Part shown: positions 1 through 5,851 of the stretch, piece after piece
Layout of the letters: each line of letters starts with the position of its first letter
Numbering within the stretch: the stretch's first letter is position 1
Source of the DNA: an uncultured Blautia sp.
GTDB taxonomy: Bacteria; Bacillota; Clostridia; Lachnospirales; Lachnospiraceae
Direction of reading: 5' to 3'
DNA: 6,233 bases
Assembly (NCBI GenBank): GCA_900551465.1
Contig: URWL01000129.1
Location: forward strand, 1-6,233
Notes under the pieces: model-generated
The model's database searches: none
Told to the model about the DNA's origin: nothing
The model's input: the letters and a program-made list of their open reading frames with translations, nothing else
Program-made: the position numbers and the translations under genes

Positions 1-358
1 GAAAGAGTTGAAGGCAGAAGGAATCCGTATCGCGCTTGCGTCAGTGAGTAAGAACGCGCCGTTTATTATCAACCGGCTTCAGCTTAATGAATATTTTGAT
101 TATATTGCAGATGCGGCAAGTGTTCCCAATGCAAAACCCTTCCCGGATATTTTCCTGGCAGGAAGAGATGAGTTTGGCTTTGAAAGCTGTGAGTGCATTG
201 GCGTAGAGGATGCAAAAACAGGAATCGAGGCAATTCACAGAGCAGATATGAAGGCTATTGGCGTAGGAACGCCGGATCAGATGGCAGAAGCGGATCTTCT
301 TACAACAACAGATAAATTAAACTTATCTGAGATTCGTCAGTGTTTTGACATGGAATAA
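1..358 (+). CDS. pgmB: beta-phosphoglucomutase, C-terminal part (5' end outside window)
   Basis: This HAD-superfamily enzyme interconverts beta-glucose 1-phosphate and glucose 6-phosphate in the cytoplasm, after a phosphorylase has split maltose, trehalose or a similar disaccharide. The frame is already open at base 2, so the gene starts upstream; the TTG at 8 is internal. Visible motifs are ALASVSKN (HAD motif II, Ser and Lys near 41-55), the motif III lysine in NAKPFPDIF (codon 134-136) and the Mg-binding Glu-Asp of CIGVEDAKTG. Counted from the TTG, Ser12, Lys15, Lys43, Glu67 and Asp68 match Ser114, Lys117, Lys145, Glu169 and Asp170 of Lactococcus lactis beta-PGM as I recall them, with a constant offset of 102, so there is no indel in this part. 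The nucleophile aspartates and most of the cap domain are missing because of the window edge. The gene ends 14 bases before the alpha-glucosidase, so the two are almost certainly co-transcribed. Confidence 0.93.
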   Translation, partial: KELKAEGIRIALASVSKNAPFIINRLQLNEYFDYIADAASVPNAKPFPDIFLAGRDEFGFESCECIGVEDAKTGIEAIHRADMKAIGVGTPDQMAEADLLTTTDKLNLSEIRQCFDME

Positions 359-372
359 AAGAGGTAGGATCT

Positions 373-2043
373 ATGGAAAGAGCATGGTGGAAAGAAGCGG
401 TTGTATATCAGATATATCCCAGAAGTTTTCAGGACAGTAATGGAGACGGTATTGGAGATATCCGTGGAATCACATCCAGAATGGATTATCTGAAAGAATT
501 AGGCATTGATGTGATCTGGCTTTCTCCTGTGTATGAGTCTCCCAATGATGATAATGGGTATGATATCAGCAATTATCAGGGAATCATGAAGGAATTTGGG
601 ACAATGGAGGATTTTGATGAAATGCTCCGCACAGCCCATGAAAAGGGAATCAAGCTGGTAATGGATCTGGTGGTCAACCATACTTCCGACGAGCATCCCT
701 GGTTTGTAGAAAGCCGTAAAAGCAGAGAAAATCCCTACAGAGATTATTATATCTGGCGAGAGCCAAAGGATGGAAAGGAACCGAATAACTGGGGTTCCTG
801 CTTCTCAGGAAGCGCATGGCAGTATGATGAAAAAACAGAAATGTACTATCTTCATCTTTTTTCAAAAAAACAGCCGGATCTGAATTGGGACAATCCAAAG
901 GTTCGGGAAGAAGTTTTTGAAATGATGAACTGGTGGCTGGATAAGGGAGTGGACGGTTTCCGCATGGATGTGATCAGTCTGATCTCCAAAAAGCCGGATC
1001 TTCCTGACGGAGAACCGGGAATTAACGGATATGCCAGCTTTAATGAGCCTGCCAATGGTCCCCATGTACACGAATATCTTCGTGAAATGCGCCGAAAGGT
1101 ACTGAATCGAGCAGACACTCTCACGGTAGGAGAATGTTCCGGCGTTACTCTTGAGGAAGCAAAAAAATACGCTTCTAGCGACAACAGCGAGCTTAGTATG
1201 GTGTTCCAGTTCGAGCATATGGACGTAGACTCTGACGGAAGTAACAAATGGACAGATAAAAAGATGGACCTCCGTGATATGAAGGCGGTTCTTACCAAGT
1301 GGCAGAAGGGTCTGGAAGGGATTGCATGGAACAGCCTGTTCTGGCAGAATCACGATCAGCCCAGGTGCGTAAGCCGTTATGGAAACGACGACGTTTACAG
1401 GGAGCGGTCGGCAAAAATGCTTGCCACCTGTCTTCATATGATGCAGGGAACTCCTTATGTATATCAGGGAGAGGAATTGGGTATGACAAACGTACCTTTT
1501 GAATCTGTAGAGGATTTCCGGGATTTGGACAGCATAAACGCGTACCATGAGCTGGTGGAGGATAAAAAAGTCTTTTCCAGGGAGGAAATGCTTCATTATT
1601 TAAGATATAAGAGCAGGGACAATGCCCGTACGCCGTTCCAGTGGGATGACGGAGAGAACGCAGGCTTTACTGAGGGCGAACCCTGGATCATGGTGAATCC
1701 TAATTATAATGAGATTAATGCAAAAGAGCAGCGGGAAAGAGAGGATTCTGTTTTCCGTTATTACCAGAAGCTGATCCGTCTGAGAAAAGAAAATCTGGTC
1801 ATTGTATATGGAAGTTATGATCTTCTTCTTCCGGATTCCCGGGAAATCTATGCATACACCAGGACGCTAGGAGAAGAAAAACTTCTTGTGCTGTGTAATT
1901 ATTCTGCAGAGGAGCAGCAGGTGGAAAGACCGGAAGAGTTCCAAGATTCAGAAGTCATGATTGCAAACTGTAAGATTATGGTGAAAGAAAATACGGTAAT
2001 CCTTCCACCATATGGAGCAGTGGTATATAATATAAGAGGCTGA
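373..2043 (+). CDS. malL: GH13 alpha-glucosidase, oligo-1,6-glucosidase type
   Basis: This 556-residue cytoplasmic exo-glucosidase probably releases glucose from the non-reducing end of isomaltose, panose or short alpha-glucans. It shows the GH13 (beta/alpha)8 barrel motifs in order: a Ca-binding loop DSNGDGIGD (21-29), DLVVNHTSDEH (98-108), QPDLNW (167-172), GFRMDVI with nucleophile Asp199, TVGE with acid/base Glu254, and WQNHDQPR with Asp328. TPFQW and PWIMVNPNY near 420-445 are typical of subfamily 31. Val200 directly after the nucleophile is the residue associated with alpha-1,6 activity; strict alpha-1,4 enzymes usually carry Ala or Thr there. The segment NGPHVHEYLREM (228-239) also fits oligo-1,6-glucosidases. 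The acid/base is followed by Cys rather than the usual Met or Ala. There is no signal peptide. The ATG at 373 sits 4 bases after an AGAGGTAGGA ribosome binding site. Trehalose-6-phosphate hydrolase is the nearest alternative, but the partner pgmB argues against it, since that enzyme does not yield beta-glucose 1-phosphate. Confidence 0.93.
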   Translation: MERAWWKEAVVYQIYPRSFQDSNGDGIGDIRGITSRMDYLKELGIDVIWLSPVYESPNDDNGYDISNYQGIMKEFGTMEDFDEMLRTAHEKGIKLVMDLVVNHTSDEHPWFVESRKSRENPYRDYYIWREPKDGKEPNNWGSCFSGSAWQYDEKTEMYYLHLFSKKQPDLNWDNPKVREEVFEMMNWWLDKGVDGFRMDVISLISKKPDLPDGEPGINGYASFNEPANGPHVHEYLREMRRKVLNRADTLTVGECSGVTLEEAKKYASSDNSELSMVFQFEHMDVDSDGSNKWTDKKMDLRDMKAVLTKWQKGLEGIAWNSLFWQNHDQPRCVSRYGNDDVYRERSAKMLATCLHMMQGTPYVYQGEELGMTNVPFESVEDFRDLDSINAYHELVEDKKVFSREEMLHYLRYKSRDNARTPFQWDDGENAGFTEGEPWIMVNPNYNEINAKEQREREDSVFRYYQKLIRLRKENLVIVYGSYDLLLPDSREIYAYTRTLGEEKLLVLCNYSAEEQQVERPEEFQDSEVMIANCKIMVKENTVILPPYGAVVYNIRG

Positions 2044-2085
2044 AGAATGATGAATGGAGTAGCAGTAAAATAAAACTGAAAATGT

Positions 2086-2133
2086 AAGGCGTTGCAAAAT
2101 AGGTGATGTGCACCTGTGGAGCAGCGCTTTTTT
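2086..2133 (+). terminator. two-tier intrinsic terminator after malL
   Basis: The outer arms 2086-2095 (AAGGCGTTGC) and 2121-2130 (GCAGCGCTTT) form 10 bp including two G-T pairs. Inside is a second perfect 5-bp hairpin, AGGTG at 2101-2105 with CACCT at 2111-2115. The two are separated by a symmetric 5+5 base internal loop. Six Ts (2128-2133) follow the GC part. It lies 42 bases after the malL stop and probably ends the pgmB-malL transcript. Confidence 0.75.
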
Positions 2134-2157
2134 ATAACATAAAAGAAATATGATATG

Positions 2158-2178
2158 AAGAAAAACGACATTTTTCTT
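2158..2178. repeat. A/T-rich 8-bp inverted repeat upstream of the hisC promoter
   Basis: AAGAAAAA (2158-2165) and TTTTTCTT (2171-2178) are perfect inverted copies around a 5-base loop. The repeat ends 12 bases before the -35 box of the hisC promoter. It could be an A/T-rich upstream element, a protein site or a weak terminator-like hairpin; the sequence does not decide between these. Confidence 0.4.
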
Positions 2179-2190
2179 AGCAGGAATTCT

Positions 2191-2219
2191 TTGACAAACA
2201 GGAAAAGAGTGGTTACAAT
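2191..2219 (+). promoter_or_regulatory. sigma-A promoter for hisC
   Basis: The -35 is TTGACA (2191-2196, six of six) and the -10 is TACAAT (2214-2219, five of six), with the ideal 17-base spacer. Transcription would begin near 2226, about 33 bases before the hisC start. That leaves no room for a T-box or other riboswitch in the leader, so any control would act at the promoter. Confidence 0.85.
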
Positions 2220-2258
2220 AGCAGATATCATATGAAATGGCAAAACGAGGAGATTATT

Positions 2259-3338
2259 ATGAAAAAGTGGGAAAAAAACGTCCGTCGGGTGGTTCCCTAT
2301 ACTCCGGGAGAACAGCCGAACCAGTCGGATATGATAAAACTGAATACCAATGAGAATCCTTATCCTCCGGCTCCGGAGGTCAGAGAGGCGCTGCTGGCTT
2401 TGGACACAGATGAGCTGAGACTTTACCCGGATCCGGCGGCGAACCAGCTTGTATCAGCCGTGGCAGATGTCTATGGTGTGAAAAAAGATCAGGTTTTTGT
2501 GGGAGTAGGATCAGATGATGTGTTGGCAATGAGTTTTCTGACATTTTTTAACGGGGATAAACCGATCCTGTTTCCGGATATTACCTATTCTTTTTATGAT
2601 GTGTGGGCAGACCTTTTTCGGATTCCTTATGAACGCCCTCTTCTGGATGAAAATTTTCATATCAGGAAGGAAGATTATTTCAAAGAAAACGGAGGAATCA
2701 TTTTTCCAAATCCTAATGCACCCACAGGCGTGGCTATGGATTTGGAGGACGTGGAAGAAATCATAAGTAAAAATCAGGATGTGATCGTGATCGTAGACGA
2801 GGCTTATGTGGATTTTGGAGCACAGTCGGTTGTTCCCCTTATTGAGAAATATGAGAATCTTCTGGTAGTCCAGACACTTTCTAAGTCAAGGTCTATGGCA
2901 GGCATGCGGATTGGCATGGCTTTTGGAGACGCTACCTTGATCCGGTATCTGAATGATGTGAAATATTCCTTTAATTCTTACACTATGGACAGAACCGCTT
3001 TGGCAGCAGGGACAGCTTCTGTAAAAAATCAGGAATATTTTAAGAAAACCTGTCGTAAGATTATAGAAACAAGAGAATGGACAAAAAAAGAACTGAAGGC
3101 GCTGGGATTCTGCTTTGAGGACTCTATGGCAAATTTTATTTTTGCATCTCATGAAAGCTGTCCGGCAGAAGAATTATTCCAGGCTTTGCGCAGCCGCCAT
3201 ATTTATGTAAGATATTTTCCTGAAGGACGTACATCGGACTATTTAAGGATAACAATCGGAACTTGTCAGGAAATGGAAGTTCTGATCGCATTCCTGAAGG
3301 AATACCTGGGTCAGAGACAGATATCAGGAAACAGATAG
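2259..3338 (+). CDS. hisC: histidinol-phosphate aminotransferase
   Basis: This PLP-dependent class I/II aminotransferase (359 residues) transfers the amino group between glutamate and imidazole-acetol phosphate in histidine synthesis; in some Firmicutes HisC also serves in tyrosine and phenylalanine synthesis. Motifs seen: KLNTNENPYPP (27-37), YPDPAANQL (56-64), VGVGSDDVL (81-89), NPNAPTG (151-157), VIVDEAYVDFG with Asp180 and Tyr183, the Schiff-base Lys209 in TLSKS, and the substrate-phosphate/carboxylate Arg330 in LRITIG. The Asn usually found before PTG is Ala here (Ala154), which I believe other HisC lineages share. I chose ATG 2259, which has GAGGAGA about 6 bases upstream. An in-frame ATG at 2232 would add 9 residues, but it has no ribosome binding site and lies only about 6 bases after the predicted transcript start. 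No other his gene is visible. The COG2426 gene follows after 45 bases with no terminator, suggesting co-transcription. CobD-type or other aromatic aminotransferases are less likely alternatives. Confidence 0.88.
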   Translation: MKKWEKNVRRVVPYTPGEQPNQSDMIKLNTNENPYPPAPEVREALLALDTDELRLYPDPAANQLVSAVADVYGVKKDQVFVGVGSDDVLAMSFLTFFNGDKPILFPDITYSFYDVWADLFRIPYERPLLDENFHIRKEDYFKENGGIIFPNPNAPTGVAMDLEDVEEIISKNQDVIVIVDEAYVDFGAQSVVPLIEKYENLLVVQTLSKSRSMAGMRIGMAFGDATLIRYLNDVKYSFNSYTMDRTALAAGTASVKNQEYFKKTCRKIIETREWTKKELKALGFCFEDSMANFIFASHESCPAEELFQALRSRHIYVRYFPEGRTSDYLRITIGTCQEMEVLIAFLKEYLGQRQISGNR

Positions 3339-3383
3339 GACAACAGACATAAGTTTTTAAGAATTTACCAACAGGAGGTTTTA

Positions 3384-3884
3384 ATGGAAGTTTTAGTACA
3401 ATGGTTTACAGAAAATCTGTCACAGTATATCTCGGCGGAGATGGTTGTTTTTATTATATCTATGATTCCAATCCTAGAGCTTCGAGGCGGGCTTCTGGCA
3501 GCCTCTCTTCTGAAGATTCCGGCAGCTACGGCGATTCCGATCTGTATTGTGGGAAATATCGTTCCAATCCCATTTATTCTTTTGTTTATCAGAAAGATAT
3601 TTAAACTGATGAAAAAAACAAAGCTTTTCCATAAGCTGATCGTTAAGCTTGAGGACAGAGCCATGGGAAAAAGTGATCAGATCAAAAAATATGAATTTTG
3701 GGGGCTTTTATTGTTTGTGGGAATCCCTCTTCCGGGAACCGGAGCCTGGACAGGTTCTTTGATCGCTTCGCTTCTGGAGGTTGACATCAAAAAATCTTCT
3801 CTTGCCATTTTGGGAGGAATCATTATGGCAACAGTAATCATGTATGTAGTGTCTTATGGCCTGCTGGGAAATATTGTTCATTGA
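3384..3884 (+). CDS. small integral membrane protein, COG2426 / 'small multi-drug export' family
   Basis: This 166-residue hydrophobic protein belongs to the family named Putative small multi-drug export protein (Pfam Sm_multidrug_ex). The name rests on little experiment, and transport should not be assumed. Segment 20-42 contains the conserved PILELRGG (Pro29, Glu32, Arg34, Gly35, Gly36). A second hydrophobic stretch spans about 45-70, then a basic cytoplasmic-looking loop at about 71-103. The second signature is PLPGTGAWTG at 115-124 in a hydrophobic stretch (105-130), and the last membrane segment is about 138-163. Two halves, each with a Pro/Gly-rich, possibly re-entrant motif, resemble the layout proposed for DedA/VTT proteins, which include lipid scramblases and transporters; I recall structure predictions placing this family there. 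The ATG has a strong AGGAGG (3373-3378) 5 bases upstream. It lies downstream of hisC in the same likely transcript, with no obvious functional link. Confidence 0.82.
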   Translation: MEVLVQWFTENLSQYISAEMVVFIISMIPILELRGGLLAASLLKIPAATAIPICIVGNIVPIPFILLFIRKIFKLMKKTKLFHKLIVKLEDRAMGKSDQIKKYEFWGLLLFVGIPLPGTGAWTGSLIASLLEVDIKKSSLAILGGIIMATVIMYVVSYGLLGNIVH

Positions 3885-3900
3885 TCTTCTGATCTGATCT

Positions 3901-3930
3901 CTGCCGGGGACCGGGGAACCGGCAGCTGTT
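3901..3930 (+). terminator. possible weak terminator hairpin after the COG2426 gene
   Basis: CTGCCGG (3901-3907) and CCGGCAG (3919-3925) form a perfect 7-bp, GC-rich stem around an 11-base loop, 16 bases after the stop codon. The T-run that follows is poor (CTGTTTATATAT), so termination may be partial. A second CCGGCAG at 3938-3944, followed by TTT, can pair with the same left arm. Confidence 0.45.
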
Positions 3931-3953
3931 TATATATCCGGCAGTTTCACTTG

Positions 3954-3982
3954 TAGACAGAAAAAGAGAAGTGTGATAAAAT
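3954..3982 (+). promoter_or_regulatory. extended -10 promoter for rho
   Basis: TAGACA (3954-3959, five of six to the -35 consensus) is followed after 17 bases by TAAAAT (3977-3982, five of six). The TGA directly before the -10 supplies the TGn extended -10 element. Transcription would start near 3989, giving rho a 5' leader of about 200 bases. Confidence 0.7.
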
Positions 3983-4018
3983 AAAATTCAGTACAAATAA
4001 ATCTAACACATACAGGGA

Positions 4019-4183
4019 ATGTATCCCGAGAAAAAGACGGTTCCGGAATTGCTGCAGATATGAGGCGGCAATCCGGATTCTGATGTTCGTGTCGGTTCAG
4101 ACAGATTATTCCGTAAATTTTATGATGAAGATGTAGTGAGTCCGGATTTGGTGGACATTATTTTTAAGAAAAGACTGAGGTAA
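4019..4183 (+). pseudogene. interrupted coding-like frame in the rho leader (function unknown)
   Basis: An ATG at 4019 opens a frame reading MYPEKKTVPELLQI, hits TGA at 4061-4063, then stays open in the same frame for 39 more codons to TAA at 4181-4183. The second part contains stretches such as NPDSDVRVGSDRLFRK and SPDLVDIIFKKRLR. It has G-rich first codon positions and a normal acidic/basic balance, which look coding. Its end overlaps the rho ribosome binding site, 6 bases before the rho ATG. I do not recognise the protein. It may be the decayed end of a gene, a 14-codon leader peptide followed by chance coding-like sequence, or chance altogether. The ATG is poorly placed for translation because AGGGA abuts it. 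An in-frame stop (TAA, 4004-4006) closes the frame upstream. Confidence 0.3.
4042..4077 (+). promoter_or_regulatory. 13-bp bulged hairpin in the rho leader
   Basis: TCCGG (4042-4046) pairs with CCGGA (4073-4077), A4047 bulges, ATTGC (4048-4052) pairs with GCAAT (4068-4072), and TGC (4053-4055) pairs with GCG (4065-4067) with one G-U pair. The 9-base loop AGATATGAG contains the TGA that ends the short upstream frame. There is no T-run, so it is not an intrinsic terminator. Rho is autoregulated through its leader in Escherichia coli and Bacillus subtilis, so a control role is plausible but unproven. Confidence 0.5.
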
Positions 4184-4189
4184 TTTTTT

Positions 4190-5737
4190 ATGAGGGAAAA
4201 ATACGAATCATTGTCACTTGCAACATTAAAAGAGTTGGCAAAGGCAAGAGGACTCAAGGGAATCTCTGCCATGCGAAAACCAGAATTGATAGAACGTATG
4301 CTTCAGGAAGACGAGAAAGAAGCTGCCGGTGGGGCGGCGGAAAACAAAAAAAACGATATGGAAGCAGAACAGAAAACGGATAATGACGGAGAGAAAACCG
4401 CAGACCGCCGCGAGGAGGGACAGTCCAGACATCAGGGCCGCACATACAGACAGAACAGCTATGTGCAGGAAAACCGCGGAAGCTATGAAAACCGCAGACG
4501 GAATAACTGGCAGGAGGACAGCCGCAGAAGCAGCAGCCAGGATGACGGCCGCAGAAATTACAGCAGTCAGGATGAAGAAACAGCCATGTCCGCAGATACT
4601 GCACAGCTTGACAGCGGCGAGAAGGCAAATGGTATCCTGGAGGTGCTTCCTGATGGGTATGGATTTATCCGCTGTGAAAATTATCTTCCAGGTGAAAATG
4701 ATATCTATGTTTCGCCTGCCCAGATCCGCCGTTTTAACCTGAAAACAGGGGATATCATCCAGGGAAATATCCGGATCAAAACCCAGGGAGAAAAGTTCAG
4801 TGCTCTTCTTTATGTAACATCTATCAATGGTTTTCATCCCAGTGAAGGTCAGAGACGCTATAATTTTGAGGATATGACACCGATTTTTCCAAATGAACGT
4901 CTTAAAATGGAACGTCCGGGCGGAAGTGTTGCCATGCGTATTGTGGATCTGATCAGCCCTATCGGCAAGGGACAGCGAGGAATGATCGTATCTCCGCCGA
5001 AGGCAGGAAAAACAACACTTTTGAAGGATGTTGCAAAATCCATTCTCAGAAATAACGGAGATATGCACCTGATCATCCTGCTGATCGACGAACGTCCTGA
5101 GGAGGTAACGGATATTAAAGAGGCCATCCAGGGACCGAATGTAGAAGTGATCTATTCTACATTTGATGAGCTTCCCGATCACCATAAAAGAGTATCCGAG
5201 ATGGTCATCGAGCGGGCTCGGCGTCTTGTCGAACATAAAAAAGACGTCACGATTCTTCTGGACTCGATCACCAGACTGGCAAGGGCCTACAACCTCTGTG
5301 TTCCTCCAAGCGGAAGAACACTTTCCGGAGGTCTGGATCCGGCTGCTTTACATATGCCGAAGCGATTTTTTGGTGCAGCCCGCAATATGCGGGAGGGAGG
5401 CAGCCTGACCATTCTTGCAACTGCTCTTGTAGATACCGGAAGCAAAATGGATGATGTGATCTACGAGGAGTTTAAGGGAACTGGAAATATGGAGCTGGTT
5501 CTTGACCGTAAGCTTCAGGAAAAAAGAGTATTTCCGGCCATCGATATCCAGAAATCCGGTACACGCCGTGAGGATCTTCTGCTTACTCAGGAGGAACAGG
5601 AAACCGTATTCAGTATGCGAAAGGCTTTGAACAGCCTGAAGGCTGATGAGGCAGTGGAACAGATCCTGAATATGTTTTCCCGTACCCGTACCAATGAAGA
5701 GTTTGTTCAGACTGCAAAAAAACAGAAATTTTTATAA
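4190..5737 (+). CDS. rho: transcription termination factor Rho with long disordered N-terminal insertion
   Basis: Rho is a hexameric RNA-dependent ATPase and helicase that ends transcription of untranslated RNA. This one has 515 residues against about 419 in Escherichia coli. Domains in order: a Rho_N helical segment ([12 protein letters not shown], about 10-38); a polar insertion of about 105 residues (41-145); the cold-shock-like RNA-binding domain with GYGFIR (156-161) and [18 protein letters not shown] (171-188); then the ATPase. Walker A is PPKAGKTT with Lys271 and Lys274, Walker B is LLIDERPEE with catalytic Glu301 and Arg302, and [13 protein letters not shown] holds Asp358. The Q-loop is about 371-383, the R-loop is DTGSK with Lys419, and the arginine finger is Arg459 in SGTRRE. 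All key residues are present, so the enzyme should be active. Its ATG has only a modest GAGG site 9 bases upstream. It is probably transcribed from the promoter at 3954-3982, and rpmE follows with its own promoter and no clear terminator between. Confidence 0.97.
   Translation: MREKYESLSLATLKELAKARGLKGISAMRKPELIERMLQEDEKEAAGGAAENKKNDMEAEQKTDNDGEKTADRREEGQSRHQGRTYRQNSYVQENRGSYENRRRNNWQEDSRRSSSQDDGRRNYSSQDEETAMSADTAQLDSGEKANGILEVLPDGYGFIRCENYLPGENDIYVSPAQIRRFNLKTGDIIQGNIRIKTQGEKFSALLYVTSINGFHPSEGQRRYNFEDMTPIFPNERLKMERPGGSVAMRIVDLISPIGKGQRGMIVSPPKAGKTTLLKDVAKSILRNNGDMHLIILLIDERPEEVTDIKEAIQGPNVEVIYSTFDELPDHHKRVSEMVIERARRLVEHKKDVTILLDSITRLARAYNLCVPPSGRTLSGGLDPAALHMPKRFFGAARNMREGGSLTILATALVDTGSKMDDVIYEEFKGTGNMELVLDRKLQEKRVFPAIDIQKSGTRREDLLLTQEEQETVFSMRKALNSLKADEAVEQILNMFSRTRTNEEFVQTAKKQKFL
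4521..4575 (+). repeat. two degenerate tandem units within the Rho insertion
   Basis: GCCGCAGAA at 4521-4529 and 4548-4556 is followed in each case by CAGGATGA, at 4538-4545 and 4568-4575. At protein level the units read RRSSSQDDG and RRNYSSQDE, differing by one residue in length. The pattern suggests the disordered insertion grows and shrinks by local duplication. Confidence 0.6.
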
Positions 5738-5742
5738 ACGGC

Positions 5743-5771
5743 TTGCATTTGCTTCAGGGGTATGTTATAAT
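5743..5771 (+). promoter_or_regulatory. extended -10 promoter for rpmE
   Basis: The -10 is a perfect TATAAT (5766-5771) preceded by TGT, an extended -10 element. TTGCAT (5743-5748) sits 17 bases upstream as a weak -35. Transcription should start near 5778, only about 40 bases after the rho stop, giving rpmE a leader of about 74 bases. Confidence 0.8.
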
Positions 5772-5792
5772 CAGAAAGCTGTAAAATAATAA

Positions 5793-5814
5793 ATTCGTCT
5801 AATCAAATACGAAT
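5793..5814 (+). promoter_or_regulatory. small hairpin in the rpmE leader
   Basis: ATTCGT (5793-5798) and ACGAAT (5809-5814) form a perfect 6-bp stem with a 10-base loop, in an otherwise A-rich leader. Ribosomal protein genes, including L31 genes in Firmicutes as I recall, often carry leaders bound by their own product. Whether this stem is such a site cannot be told from one sequence. Confidence 0.35.
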
Positions 5815-5851
5815 AGAAAATAATAGAAAGAAATACAGAGAGGTGAAAATC

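Larger units (their letters stand above)
3885..4189 (+). other. 305-base gap before rho
   Basis: No intact gene is present. From left to right it holds a GC-rich hairpin with CCGG repeats (3901-3944), an extended -10 promoter (3954-3982), and a probable rho leader from about 3989. That leader contains an interrupted coding-like frame (4019-4183) and a strong bulged hairpin (4042-4077). The rho ribosome binding site is GAGG at 4177-4180, 9 bases before the ATG and inside the last codons of that frame. Confidence 0.8.

Noticed and set aside
862..1596. Long minus-strand frames opposite malL (852-1298 and 862-1596)
   Set aside because: They overlap the catalytic core of a clear GH13 enzyme, have no family motif, and are shadows of it.
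2047..2073. Tiny frame after malL beginning ATGATGAATGG
   Set aside because: It has eight codons, no ribosome binding site and lies between the malL stop and its terminator.
2220..2258. T-box or histidine-responsive riboswitch before hisC
   Set aside because: The promoter at 2191-2219 leaves only about 33 bases of leader, too short for any such element.
2232..2258. Upstream ATG start for hisC at 2232
   Set aside because: It has no ribosome binding site and lies about 6 bases from the predicted transcript start, whereas ATG 2259 has GAGGAGA at proper spacing.
4061..4063. Selenocysteine at the TGA in the rho leader
   Set aside because: A bacterial SECIS hairpin must follow the UGA. Here the only strong hairpin has the UGA in its loop, and no Cys/Sec redox motif surrounds it.
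4329..4742. A 137-codon plus-strand frame inside the 5' part of rho
   Set aside because: It is the +1 shadow of the charged Rho insertion, made of Arg/Thr/Ala-rich low-complexity sequence with no start signal.
4226..5236. A 336-codon open frame on the minus strand opposite rho
   Set aside because: Rho on the plus strand is unmistakable. The antisense frame has no ribosome binding site or recognisable motif and results from codon bias of rho.
5843..5851. GTG start for rpmE at 5843
   Set aside because: The GTG is part of the AGAGAGGTG ribosome binding site, and L31 proteins typically begin MREGIHP or similar.
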